Below are positions 37,063-49,441 of a DNA stretch of 64,000 bases, piece by piece. Location of the stretch: contig CM045768.1 of assembly GCA_025200525.1 (NCBI GenBank), positions 48,124,425-48,188,424 on the forward strand, in the 5' to 3' direction. The position numbers and the translations under genes were made by a program. Position 1 is the stretch's first letter, and each line of letters begins with the position of its first letter. Origin of the DNA: Camellia lanceoleosa (lineage: Eukaryota > Streptophyta > Magnoliopsida > Ericales > Theaceae). The notes under the pieces are model-generated. The model did not search any database. It saw only the letters and a program-made list of their open reading frames with translations, and was not told the DNA's origin.

Positions 37063-40000
37063 GTTGGTGCAAATTTGGTAAATGTGATGGAAGGAGATAA
37101 AACAGAAAATAATTAGTATTATTTCAAGAAGCATTACAATGTCATTTTTCTTAAGACGATTGCCTTCACAAATTCTGTCGAATATGGTGTGCACTGGGTT
37201 ACCCGCGAATCCGTCTCCAGGATACAATAAAACCCAGTTTAAGGATTGATGTCTGACTGCGTTATGCATGAACAAAATCAAATCCCAAATACTTTTGGAT
37301 TTTTCTAATCCACCAAGTATAGAGGAAAATAACAATATGAATGTTAGAGAGAAATTCCGCGGATTTTATATGGATTTCATATGGATGATTTTTATCCAAT
37401 TTCCAACCCATTCTACCTTTATAGAGGCATGGGTTTGTGTTCTTTAAACCAAAGGCTGTGTCCTTTAAATTCAAAAGTGACACTCTTTAAATCTAAGAGT
37501 CATATCTTTTGGTTTAAATCCAATAGTTACACCCCATGATTTAAATCCAAAAGATACATCTTTTTTGTTTAAACTCAATGACAACACCCTTTGGTTTAAA
37601 CCCAAAAGTCACATAATTAATATTCCAATATTCCCCCACCATTTTCAAAATATATGAAAATAACAACTTGGATAGATTAGGAAAATTTATGCATAAATAA
37701 AGATATCTTTCAATTTGAATCATTCACTTAGGCACCGTTTGGGAAGCAAACTTCCAGGCTTTTTTGGCTATTTTAGCCACAAAAGACAAAATAGGCTATT
37801 TTAGCCACAAAAAACAAAATATTACATCTAACCCATAATCATTACACTCTTCTCTCACAAAAAAAGTCAAAAAACTAAAAAGTCCTTCCCAAACCAAGCT
37901 TTTAAGCCCAGGCTAAAATAGCCAAAAAAGTCAAAAAGCCAAAAAGCCAACCCACTTCCCAAACGGAGGCTTAGTAAAAACACATCAAAATTAATCAAGA
38001 TGACATAGTAGACTTGTCTTTGAACTAGCAATCTAATACGATTAACCGGACACGTCTCACATACAAATTTCATTCTCATTAGGTAATTCAAAAAAGCCGA
38101 CACGTGAATTGGTCTTATGTCTATGTCCTATTTCATAAGCGCTAAGCGACAACACCTCTTACACTCATATAGGTAAGTTTACTGAGAATACCTCTGTAAC
38201 TAAAGTAACCTAATTGACCGTCGTAAACTTGTTAAGAGCTAAGTAGCTCAACCTCCTTTTTTGCATTACAGGTTCCAGGTACTTTATACCTTGAGATAGT
38301 TATAAAAATAAAAATTTAAGTGCTTGCAATCACAACATATGATATATTTGGGCTTATTAAACTCAAGGACTTGATGTTTTTCAAGCGTTGAGCAAAGTTT
38401 CTACCAGAAGTGATATATTTCTTGGGCTTAATACCCATCCCCTTGATGATCTCACATCAAATCTCTTGCAAGTATTTTTAAAGATAATTTACATTCATGT
38501 GGACAAAATTCTTACATAACTATGTATTACCACAATTTATGACATGATTTACATGTCCGGACTAACAATCACTATCACAACTATCAACTCATATTAATGA
38601 TGAGTTTGCATCTTGAAAAATTCAAGAAAAATCCGTGACAAAAATACCATGTCACCCATCTCTTTTGTTATAAGAGACTAAGAACCATCTCTTCAATTCT
38701 AAGAGATAAACCCCCACCAAGAGTAATCTTTGTTTACTCTAAGCCATAGTTTTAATGCTAAGTATTTAAACAGGCGCCTATGTATCCTTTCAAATAATCG
38801 GATACCCACTTTAACATATAAACTAAACATTCTCAGTAACTTTGAGAAATTAAATTGTGGGACTTAAACAATCAATACTTTAGATATTTAGAATTAATAC
38901 TTTCTTATATCATAAGTTTTATGATTTGTTTTGTGCTTGTATTTGTTTTGAAACATAAATTGACCAATTAATATAAAATTTTCATTCAAATACAAGTTAC
39001 ATAAATTAGAAATTCTAATTTATTTATTCAGAAAATTTACCAAGTATATAACATATACTCTATATTTTCTCAAGTTTCAAGAATTCACAAACCAAAAATC
39101 ATACATGATCTTTATAATTAAAATCATAATTTGATTTTAAAAATACATTCTTAAAACTTCCACAAAGTAACTATTCGTTAAAGCCAAAAGCAAGATTTAA
39201 AGTTCAGTTCTCGAGTTTGATCCTTAATCCATTAAATGGATTTATTATATTAAGAATACTATTTGGGCCTTTAGTAAATTCAGTACATGGATTTAAACAC
39301 AAATGATCCAAAGAATTTGATTCTATTATTGATCAAAAATTACATTTATTAAACTCACAACTAGATTACTGTACACATGGGCCTTATTAAAACCCAAAAA
39401 GTCGTAGTCGGTGGCCCAAACCTCTGTCTATATGATGAACCATGTGATTACATGCAAGTCTTCTTTGACATCAACATGGACACAAGGTGGGATTACTACA
39501 TTTTTTGTGCAAAAAACCTACTTATACATAACGTCAAACCTATACTTTTCCACTGCTTTTCGAATACAAAAGCAACTGTCAATAAATAAGCAAAGAAGTA
39601 TTTTATTTTCCATCTCACTAGGTTATCTACCCTGACAATGATAGCCATCAATGGAATTAACTTCATCTTTGCAAAATTCAATTTGCACATAACTTCTATA
39701 CCACAATACTTTGCAAAAATACAAAACATAAAAGTAATAGTATACAAAACATGATAATTATTAGTGATAATGACAACCAAAACTAATAAATTCTAGTTTG
39801 CATTTTGTTTACATGAAACAACAATACTAAAAATTAAATATAATCGCACATGTTAACTATCAAATCCAATACCATATATATTCTAACATTGAACAAATAA
39901 AATATTTACTTTGAATGACAGTTATAAGCAAACATAGTTTTCATATCAATTATGAACTTATTTGATGTTCAAATTATAAGCATGGTCCTCAAATAAAAAT

Positions 40001-40708
40001 CACAAGCAAAGAATTAAGACATACCTTTGCCAATAATAAATTGAAGCAAGCTATTTTATCACCTTGATCATAATTTGACGGTCAAACACCAAATTGGAAT
40101 TAAAAGTCAATCTTTTAATTGTTTCTAATATTTTCAAATAAATATTAATCATATCCATCTCTTTGAAATATCGTCTTAAGATTGTTGGTGCAAATTTGGT
40201 AAATGTGATGGAAAGAGATAAAACAAAAAATAATTAGTATTGCTTCAAGGCGCGTTACAACATCGCTTTCCTTAAGACGATATTCACCCCCACAAATTCT
40301 GTCAAATATGGTGTGCACCGGGTTACCTGCGAATCCGCTTCTAGGATACAATAAAGCCTAGTCTAAAGACTGATATTTGACTGCGTTATGCACAAACGAA
40401 ATCAGATCTCGAATATTTTTAGATTTTTCTAATCTACTAAGTACAGAGAAAAATAACAATATGAATGTTAGAGAGAAATTCTATGGATTTTATATAGATT
40501 TCATATGGATGATTTCTATCCAACTTCCAGCCCATTCCACCTTTATATAAGCATGGATTTGTGTTCCTTAGACCAAATGTCATGTCATTTAAATTCAATA
40601 GTCACACCTTATGATTTAAATCTAAAAGACACACATTTTTGTTTAAACTCAATGATTACACCATTTGATTTAAACTCAAAAATCACATCTCTTTAATCAT
40701 TCCTATAA
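37063..40708 (-). mobile_element. Decayed LTR-bounded element without recognisable genes
   Basis: A direct repeat, 37063-about 37631 and 40183-about 40708, starts TGTTGGTGCAAATTTGG in both copies and runs on at clearly reduced identity (long shared stretch AACAATATGAATGTTAGAGAG). Next to the right copy the minus strand reads ATCTTAAGACG, the same sequence that follows the 5' LTR of the copia element at 25388. Next to the left copy the minus strand has GGTGGGGGAATATTGG, a polypurine-tract-like run. Both point to a minus-strand LTR element. The 2.5 kb interior has no long ORF. No target-site duplication found, so outer ends are approximate. A MITE is nested at 37731-37970. Confidence 0.68.
37731..37970. 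mobile_element. Tourist-like (PIF/Harbinger) MITE
   Basis: 240 bp with ends GGCACCGTTTGGGAAG and, on the reverse complement of the right end, GCCTCCGTTTGGGAAG. Flanked by TTA on both sides (37728-37730, 37971-37973), the PIF/Harbinger target. The interior repeats AAAAGCC/TAGCCA motifs on both strands. A related copy lies at 57499-57696. Confidence 0.82.
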
Positions 40709-41350
40709 TTATATTATATATTTAAATATATATAAATATATTATGAAAATGTTACAACTACTCCTTGACAACCAAATCTAAATTTGGCTGTTTCTCAAGA
40801 ACACATTGGATTCCAACAATACAATGAATATAAAAAAGCTGGTAAGTACATGGTACAGGTAAATCATAATAATAGGTTGACAGGTAAATGTTTAAAGAGG
40901 GAGAATGAGAGCGGTGGATGGGTTGGGTATGCTTTCTGTGTCACCCCATTTAATGCTTACATGCATTATATGTAATGTCTGTCTAGTTAGGTAAGTGGTT
41001 TGGCCATTGATTCTTAACTTGCTAGGTCTTCAAGGTCCCTCTTCAACCCTTGTTTGCTACTATGTTTGATGGACAGAGAGAGTTTGCAACACAACCAAAA
41101 CCTCTTCTCAGACATCTCTCCATTTTCCTCATATTCTGCACCTCAAGCTGAAAGAAGCAACAAGATATTTGACAGTTTCAAAGTAAATATTCCGCACTAT
41201 TCTTCTAGTGATATTTTATATAGTTATCCCTCAAAATATAAGATAAAAGTGATAGATCCATTGTTCAAATCAATACAAATCAATTTCTAGCACTGCACCG
41301 CATGTACTTGCTTCAAAAAATACTAAATAATTTTTCAAAAGAAGCAATGA
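40709..41350. other. Intergenic, no gene seen
   Basis: Short ORFs only (for example 41054-41290), none recognisable. No repeat boundaries seen. Confidence 0.45.
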
Positions 41351-41358
41351 ATTGTAGC

Positions 41359-42208
41359 TAGGGTTGGAAACGAATCGAGCCGAGCTAAGTTTTCACTACA
41401 ACATATAAGAGTTTTAGAGGTTAAATATTTTGATTTTTAAAAGTAAAAATTTTGTTACAAAAGACATTTAAGAGCCAATTTCTATCGTCATAAGGATTGT
41501 CGCTAAAAGATCGTTCCAAAAAGTCAAAAACAAGGCTTTCTGCGACAAAATTTTAAAAAGTCACTAATAAATAGACTTTTAGGGACAAAATAATTTGGTC
41601 TCAAAATGGTTAATTTTTTGAGATAAAAAATTTGGTCCCAAAAGGATAATAATTGATTGCTAATGTATAATTTTTGTTGCTAAAAATATAATAACGACAC
41701 TTCTCGCAACAAAAATATTTGGTCTCCAAAAAATTATTTTATTCTTAAATTTTGATCTCTAAAACCTTAATTTTTTGTAGTGTTTACTGAGTTCGAACTC
41801 AGCTCGTTTACTTATCGAGCCTAAGCTCGGTTCCTTAGGCTCGATAAGGAACTGGACTTGAGCTCGGTTCGACTCGTTAATATTAATAAAATTCGAACTC
41901 GGCTTGGCTTGATTCGATAATTTTTTTTAATGTTATTTAATACATTATTTTTAATAATTTTTTTTAAATACATTATTTATATATTATTTAATATATAAAT
42001 AATATATTTATTATATAATTTAAATAAAGATAAACAAGTTGACCTTGACGACCAGAACTTGTGCGAGTTTGAGCTCGGCTTGTTTACTAAACAAACCAAA
42101 TATTTGAACTCGATTTCAGATCACTTATTAAATGAACCGAGCCAAGCTAAGCCCTTAACGAGTATAATCGAGCTTGTTCATAAACAATTCGGTTCATTTG
42201 CAACCCTA
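41359..42208. mobile_element. hAT-like non-autonomous element with a CACTA MITE inside
   Basis: Ends TAGGGTTGGAAACGAA and (reverse complement of right end) TAGGGTTGCAAATGAA. The 8-bp flanks are ATTGTAGC (41351-41358) and ATTGTAAC (42209-42216), 7 of 8 matching. The interior repeats GAGCTCGG/CCGAGC-type motifs on both strands. No coding sequence. Confidence 0.76.
41394..41782. mobile_element. CACTA-type MITE nested in the hAT-like element
   Basis: 389 bp starting CACTACAA and ending TTGTAGTG, with TTT on each side (41391-41393, 41783-41785). CACTA...TAGTG ends with a 3-bp duplication are diagnostic of the En/Spm superfamily. The interior repeats GGGACAAAATAATTTGGTC-like motifs. The flank runs of T make the duplication by itself weak. 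Confidence 0.78.
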
Positions 42209-42216
42209 ATTGTAAC

Positions 42217-44676
42217 CCAATGGCATCACCTCACATGTTAGGGTATGTAACATTTATGAGTTATTAGTGATTTATTATTAGATATTCTTGGAGTACGGTT
42301 ACGTGGTATTCTATAATATTATGATTGGTAGAGAAGATGAGGTATTATGATTTTATGTTGGGTGATTGAGGAATATGAGGGAGTATGATGGATGATAATT
42401 GGTGAAAGAATATGGACACATGATACTCCGAGCGTACCAAATAATTTTTCAAGTTGTTATTTGTACTGCTTATCATTTGTTGCAAAATCACTTGCCTCAT
42501 AAGGGCTCTTTCCTCCCAACCCTTCGAAGTGGACTAAATAGAGAATATTTTTGAAATTGCAAAAATTAGCTGTCTAGGAAAAAGTTAACAGAAAAGGAAT
42601 ATTTGTATATTATCAGATAAAATAAGAGAGGTCATTGCAATTTTCAAAACTTCGAGGGGAGATCCATATAATTGTCAAAAATCTCAAGAAAGGTAAGTGT
42701 AATTTATCCCAAAAAAATATCTATTGTAAGCAATTAAGAATTCCATACTTTAAAAAATTCTGTTTTTCTTTTAATATATTGCATGTTTTTCTGCTTCTAA
42801 AAAAATAAAATAAAAAAAGAATTTCACGCTTTAAGAGAAGTTTATTTTTATTTTTATTTTTTTTGGCCTTTTTTATAAACTCTATTTATATGTAAAATTT
42901 AAGGGAATTTTTTTTAAAGATTCATGATATTAAGATTTTATAAGATAAATGATATAATATTTTCACAATAGTTGGGGTCCCTCAACATTTTCACAAAAAA
43001 AAATTAACTCAAACAAATTTGTGTCCAACTTAGAAAAATTTCAACCCCAACACAGTGAAACTTCAATTTTCAAAGAGAATTTTTTTGATTTCATAGAGAA
43101 ATTTCATCGAAAGACCTTAGTTAATAAAAAATATATCTTGGATCTCTCCTACTATACAAAGTTAGAAATAGATGTTTTACTAATTTTATCCTAAAATTTA
43201 TATCAAAAAAAAAATCAAAAAAATAATGTTATAAATAAATGAATGCCTACGGTGTGCACCCACTTAGGGATAAAATGATGCATACCATGTGCACCCTATC
43301 ACAAATTGACATAATTTTACTATAAAATTTCGTAATGTCAATCACAAAATGTGTAATATTATCACAAATTAGCGTAACAAAAGATCCGAAATTTTATTAT
43401 TGATGTTACAAAAGTTTGATTTTTTGTTACACCAATGTCTGACAAAGTTACATATTTTATTATTGATGTTACAAAATTTTGTGATAAAATTACGTCAATT
43501 TGTAATAGAGTGTATATGGTATGCACTCCCATAGAGTTTTCCTATAAATAAAAAGCATATTTAAGAGTGTTCTATTTTAGAGAGAATTATCGATAAATCC
43601 TATATGTTGGAATTATGTTCCAATTAATCCCATAATTTTTTTTGATTTATTTAGTCCTTTTGGATGTATAATGACATATTTATCATTATAATCTCCTTAA
43701 TTGTTGCTGTTTGTTGGAGTGTTATTTTTTTAAAAAAATACATTAAAGAGTTTTTTAGTGTATTACATTTTAGTATTACATTTTTAGAGTGTTACATTAG
43801 AATATTACGTTAAGAAAAAATACACTAAGAAATTTTTGTGTGTTACATTGATTGGAGTATTACGTATACTAAATTTTTTTTTTTTTTTTCCTGTGAATTA
43901 CATTAGATTGTTATGTTTGAAAAAAAATACACTAAATTTTTTTTAATGTGTTACATTAAAGTCTTTAAGTTTTTAGACTATTACGTTTGTATGTCATATT
44001 AGAGTGATAGAAATGTAATCAAAATCCCTGAACGAGAAAGAGTAAAAACGTTTACCAAATCATATCAAAATTCAAAATACGATCTCACGGTAAAGTTGTC
44101 AAAACAAACAACACCTACGAATATATTAGAAAACCCATGAGACTAATTGGAGTAACTAATTCCCATATAAAACTTTCTAATAATTTTCCCTCTATTTTGA
44201 AATAAAAAGTTCACATTAAATTACATCATTTTATACAAAAATTATGAATACCATTACTCAAATTAAAAAAAAAAATCATATCATGATATTTATTATGTTA
44301 ATAAGACTACACTCACCATATTGTTACATCATGTTTTATCTAGCATCTAATGTGTGACATACACAATTGACTGTTTTAATGGTATATCCATACAAGTCCC
44401 ATTCATTTTCATATTCACCCATTAATAGTTGTGTGCTAAACAAAAAATAGTATAAAAATATGATAACCATAGAATTTTTTTTGTTTGTTGGGATAAATCT
44501 ATTTTTTGAAACAATTTTAATGGTGCCAATTTAGGAAAACATCTCAAAAAATTTATATAATACTACATAATTCTTAAAACTTAAAAAATCAAATAAAAAA
44601 TAAAAATCAAACTTCAGTGGGTTCAATTGAACCCAATACTTCATGCATAGCTCCGCCTTTGTGTCCCCGTCCCTCC
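42217..44676. other. Intergenic, no gene seen
   Basis: Very AT-rich spacer downstream of RanBP1. It includes a foldback repeat (43279-43525) and a stretch of GTGTTACATT/TATTACGTT-like short repeats (about 43730-43990). No supported ORF. Confidence 0.5.
43279..43525. repeat. Foldback / MITE-like inverted repeat
   Basis: The left arm begins TGCATACCATGTGCACCCTA then CACAAATTGACATAATTTTA; the right arm, reverse-complemented, begins TGCATACCATATACACTCTA then CACAAATTGACGTAATTTTA-like text. About 60 bp match with scattered differences. No clear target-site duplication. Confidence 0.65.
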
Positions 44677-47600
44677 TTAAGTTGGAGAAGGAGGCTCCTT
44701 ACCCTTTTTCTCTGCATCCACTTTCCCAGGCTCAGTTTCAGAGACCCTCTCCTCAGTTTTCTTATCTTCAACACTTAACTGCTCGAGCAGCCCAGCAGCA
44801 GCAGATGCATCTTTGTTTTCTCCTGTCTTTTGTTGAGATTCAGCTACCTCTTGAAACATTTCCATGAAAGTTTTGCAATCTAGAGAGAGAGAGAGAGAAA
44901 GGGTTACTTATGAAATTAAAATTCTCTAGAATGATTCCCACTACAAAAATAGAACTGTATGTAGGAACGCCTAATGTCACTGACATGACAATGAGCTAAA
45001 AAAGATATGCTGACTGCTAAGGCGAAGCATCATCACAAAACACAAGGACATAGAATGAATCAGGGATATCATGGATTCCGAAGCATCATCACAAAAACAC
45101 AAGGACATAGAATGAATCAGGGATATCATGGATTCCAAAGCTACATCAGCATGCACACAGACAAAAAGAAAATCCTTGGACAATTAAGAGGCCCAACTTA
45201 AGTTTCCATTTTCATGCGCACAAACTCACGAAGGGAGTGTCATTATGGAATCCCCTCTTCATGGTTAGTTTAACCACCATGCTACCACATGAAACTAGTG
45301 AGTTAACACCACATTATCAATCTTTGAGTTGATATCTACCAAATTATCCACCACTTACAAAACAAAACATCATCACCTACTAAGTTATGCATCATCCTCC
45401 ATGCAAGTTTTCAATTTTTAAATTATGAAAAATATATGGTGGTCTTGGGACAAGTCAGCCTAGTGTCCCAATATAATTTTTATTAGGTATAACAGTGGGA
45501 CTCAGTAGTTTTGTATTGGTTTGAAGGATACAACATGACAAGTGTCATGTGATGAATGGTGTGGAGCTAAGAAGTAGGGATACGGATGCAAACGCAAACG
45601 CAAATGCAGATGTGGACACAAGCACGGACACAATGATTTTAAAAAAATAGAGACACGGACATAGCAATAAAAAATTATTTTTATATATTTTATTTATTAT
45701 GTAGATTAATATTACATCCATCAACAATCAATAACAAAAACTAACACCAATTCAATATTTTTTTAAAAAAATAAATTAGCTCTTATCGTTTATGTCTTTT
45801 TTCATGATTGATTTATTAATTATTTAAATTTAAGCAAAAAATAATAAACATTAAACATCTATCAAAAACACTAAAGGAAAAAAAAAATTAGTTAGCATGT
45901 TCCCAGAGTGTCCCTAGTGGATATCCCATGCAAATAAATTAATTAAATAAAGGGATGTGTCCAACACCACTACGTCACCTATTTGAAGTGTCGGTGCTTC
46001 ATAGGTGTGGAGCAATGCTCCACGACCACCAAATAACCACTCCTATATTATTCTATCACATACACAGGAACCATGCCACCCCTACATAGCTGTTGTCCTA
46101 CAAAAATACTAAAGTTATCTAGTGTTTTGGTTGAGGATGGAGGTAATGAGGCTATAAAAAGTTAAGGGCAAGGAAGTGGCAGTCCAGCAAGGGACAATTT
46201 CATGAAGGCCATGGGACTGAATTGTCAAAATGGGTGATGGAGTTAAAAGGCCTTAGCAAATTTCTCAGGATTCCATGAAAAGGCTTTGAGAATGATGACG
46301 CTAAAAAACTGATAGCAGCTATTCGATGACCCAAATGGTTTTCGCTTGTTTCACTTATGTGTGGAAAAGACATCTGCTAGATTCCCTACAAGGGTAAATT
46401 TGGGAACAAGAAATGAGCAATAACTAGAATGAACATTAATCTTTTCAACCAGTAAATTTGCAATACACAATCAACGAGTCTTTTACTTCTTTTAATAAAG
46501 AAATATAAAAAAAAAAAAAAAGAGTCCAATTTCAATATTGCATTTGCTGAAATAACAGAATAGCTAATACGAGTTAAGACAAAAATAGGGGAATCCAGAA
46601 TCTAGAGAACTAGCATGCAGAAATGATTCAGAAAATTATGATTTTCCAGATTTGAAGAGCACAGGGAAATAAAATTAAGAAACACAGGTTCGGTTGAAGC
46701 TAAAGAACCAATTTCACAATTTCATAAATTCCTGACAATTATGCTTCCACGAAATTACTGCTGCTGCCTCACTACCATAAAAATAGAGGACCTATAAAAA
46801 AAAAAAAATCTATTTGAAATAAAAATAAGGCAACTAAACCAACATAAACCTTAAATCTTTGGGATATTTCACGTAAGTGTTTAAAGCATTACATGGCACT
46901 ATACATTTCTTTTGCTCTGTATCTAAAGAAGAGCAAGCAATATAACCACAGAAGTGTGAGGCTTAAATCCTTAATCCTTCCCTTTTCATTTTTCCTGTAG
47001 ACAAATTCTTCAGAGTATAAAAGATGCAAAAGAATTCATGATTTATAAAGATAAAGATCATCAAGCTAAAACAGAGAATATCAAGATAGCCAGAAAACAA
47101 CATCCTTCAATAGAAACCCAACATCAGATAGGCAACAGGACATTTTCTACTTTTAAACAAGCTGAGAAAACAGCTGTCTTGTGTCAGTGTATAATTCTTC
47201 CATTTTACATGTTTAATAAAAATCACTTGTTTATTGTCCATCCACAGTACATGGTTTCTCATCTCCAATTTTAATTGCAAAAACCACATACATTGTACAT
47301 TTCACTCTAGTAAATGGCTCTCTTGCCCTCAATTCCAACCACCACTTTCATAATTACAGGACTCTTTTATTCCCCCTACATAATTGTTTACATTAGCCAA
47401 TGGGTTAATCTACATCTAACTCTAAGAACCAAAAACCAAACAGCCAACATTAGGTATTAACAAGATCAAAGACATAAACTTGGTAGGTACTACTAGCAAT
47501 TCAGTTCATAACAAAATGCTAACAATCAACACATTAGAAAAATTCAAGTGAGAAAAATTACTCTCAACAGATCCGAATCGAATGCAAAAGAGCTCATCTT

Positions 47601-48151
47601 TCAATTCGCCATCAGCAAAATCAGCCGCATGCCAAACACAAGACTTGTCATTTCCGGCGTGTTCCTGAACTGACATCGTAGGAATAACTGGAAAACGATA
47701 GATTCACTCACACACTCAGAATTTTAACATCATATACAAGCAATTAAAGATTAAAAAAAGAACAGTAATCACACCGAGATGGTTAGCGCAGATCTTGAGT
47801 GTCTTCGATTGGCGCATAACGAGCCGAACTTTGCCAGTTTCCTTGTGCTTCAAAAATTTCACGGTACCAGCGCCTCTCTCCTTCCACTGATTGCCGTCCT
47901 TATCGAATCGATAAAGCTTTGATTTCCTGAGAAAACACAGAAATCAAACAAACAAAAACACAATAAACCCTAGAAATTGAAGCAAAACCCTAGATAGCGT
48001 ACAGATCGAGGATAGCGTGCTCGTCTTCTTCGCCGGTGGTGACGGAAACATGTTCGAGCTTGACGATTGGGGCGACCTGTGCGCCGGTGTCTTCATCTTC
48101 GGCGGTGGGGGTTTCCTCCTCTTCTCTGTGCTCCGGATCGGGGCTCGACAT
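44677..48151 (-). CDS. RANBP1: Ran-binding protein 1 (RanBP1)
   Basis: RanBP1 binds Ran-GTP in the cytosol and stimulates RanGAP, helping disassemble nuclear export complexes. Exons: 48151-48003, 47926-47775, 47687-47562 and 44879-44677, 630 bp or 209 residues, phases consistent. The N-terminus [20 protein letters not shown] leads to [20 protein letters not shown], then the Ran-binding domain ([57 protein letters not shown]) and an acidic/Lys-rich tail ([20 protein letters not shown]...PPSPT). Slightly shorter than the about 220-230 residues usual in plants because the tail is short. Intron 3 is about 2.7 kb and ends in a (CT)n tract directly before the acceptor. No damage seen. Confidence 0.95.
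45024..45136. repeat. Tandem duplication of 56/57 bp in RanBP1 intron 3
   Basis: Two almost identical units, GAAGCATCATCACAAAA...ATCATGGATTCC (45024-45079 and 45080-45136), differing by one A in an A-run. Confidence 0.9.
45567..46004. mobile_element. hAT-like repeat 'CTAAGAAG' family, copy 2, in RanBP1 intron 3
   Basis: 438 bp starting CTAAGAAGTAGGG and ending TCGGTGCTTCATAG. Flanked by a perfect 8-bp duplication GTGTGGAG (45559-45566, 46005-46012). Shares ends and GACAC/GTGTC-rich interior with 21159-21935, inverted. Confidence 0.74.
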
Positions 48152-48239
48152 TGACAAGAGAGAGGTTGGGATTGGATTTTGAAAGGGTTACAGACTGTGT
48201 AGCAAATAGTAGGACTGACTGAGAAAGAAAAAGAAAAGA

Positions 48240-48250
48240 CTTATATATAG
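48240..48250 (-). promoter_or_regulatory. TATA box of RanBP1
   Basis: The minus strand reads CTATATATAAG about 90 bp upstream of the RanBP1 start codon, a position suited to a TATA box with a 5' UTR of about 60 bases. Confidence 0.6.
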
Positions 48251-48251
48251 G

Positions 48252-49441
48252 GACGGTTTGATTTTTGTTTGTACGGTAATTTTTGAGATGAAAAATATGA
48301 AAATTTGTTTGATTTGTTTTTTTTTTTAAATGATTTTAAAAAATTATTTTGAAGAGAGAGTTTAAAAAAAAGTGATTGATTTGATGTGTATAAAAAAAAA
48401 TGATTTTAAAAAGTAAATAATTAAATAAATTTTTGAAATTTTTTTTAAAAATATTTATTTGGTTTGATGAGAATTTTTTTTAAAAAAACAAAATATATAC
48501 TCCGACAGTTGTTGATGTCTGCCTGTCTCTATCCTTCCTACCTAGAGTTATTATTAGGGTTAATTAGGCCTGCACTTGCTCCATACCACCTTATTCTTTT
48601 ATTTTTAAAAATCGAATAATTTTATTTTAAATTATAAAAAAATAAAAAATATTATGTATCATACATATCTCTCAAAAAAAAAAAAATTTAAAAAAATTAT
48701 ATAATTTTAATATTTTAAGTCATAAATAAAGAAAAAAATTAATTATCATTATTAAAAAAATTATATAATTAAAAATACATATGGCATAACTTTTTTAAAA
48801 AGAATGTATATTAGAATTTTTCTTTTTAAAAAAAATTAAATTCACATTTTTATAAATTTATCTCATTAAATTATCAATTTAGACAATTGTCCCCTTCGTC
48901 AATTGATATTCATTAATTTTAATTCAAACCTTTAGTGATATTAATATTTTTTTTACATATATCATAATTGTTGGCATTTATGTGATTAATTGAGGATATT
49001 GAACCATTTTACAAAATTTCAATGTTGATGAAGTATAAAATTCTGAAGACAATGGGAAACCAGAAAGTTCAGTAATGAAGCTAAATACAAGGTAAATTAC
49101 AAGGTGAGTCCTGTACATGTACACATGGCAATCTAGCGACAACCATAGAGGAAAAATAAAATAAAAAATCCCACAAAAGCGAATTTCCCATCAACTACAT
49201 CCACCAGTCACCTGAAGATCAGTCCTACACGGATCAGTATCCAAAGCAGAGAAAGATGACGCCTCAGCTAACAAAGGAACATTGAGAGAAATATCCTTGG
49301 GCCTACAAACATGCACGAGATGAGAGACACAGCATTGCACTGGAGCGTCAAGTTTCCTCCCAAAGCCAGCAACACAAACAGGAGATTCCAGAGCTTTTTG
49401 ACATCAACTAGGCGTTACTACCATTTCTCTTAAGCACACAA
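48252..49441. other. Spacer between RanBP1 and the clathrin gene, including its 3' UTR
   Basis: The left part (48290-48990) is A/T runs without ORFs. The right part (about 49030-49441) is more complex and probably the clathrin heavy chain 3' UTR on the minus strand; the polyadenylation site is not identified. Confidence 0.45.

Noticed and set aside
44977..45201. Short ORFs with repeated text on both strands
   Set aside because: Produced by the 56/57-bp tandem duplication in RanBP1 intron 3, not by coding sequence.
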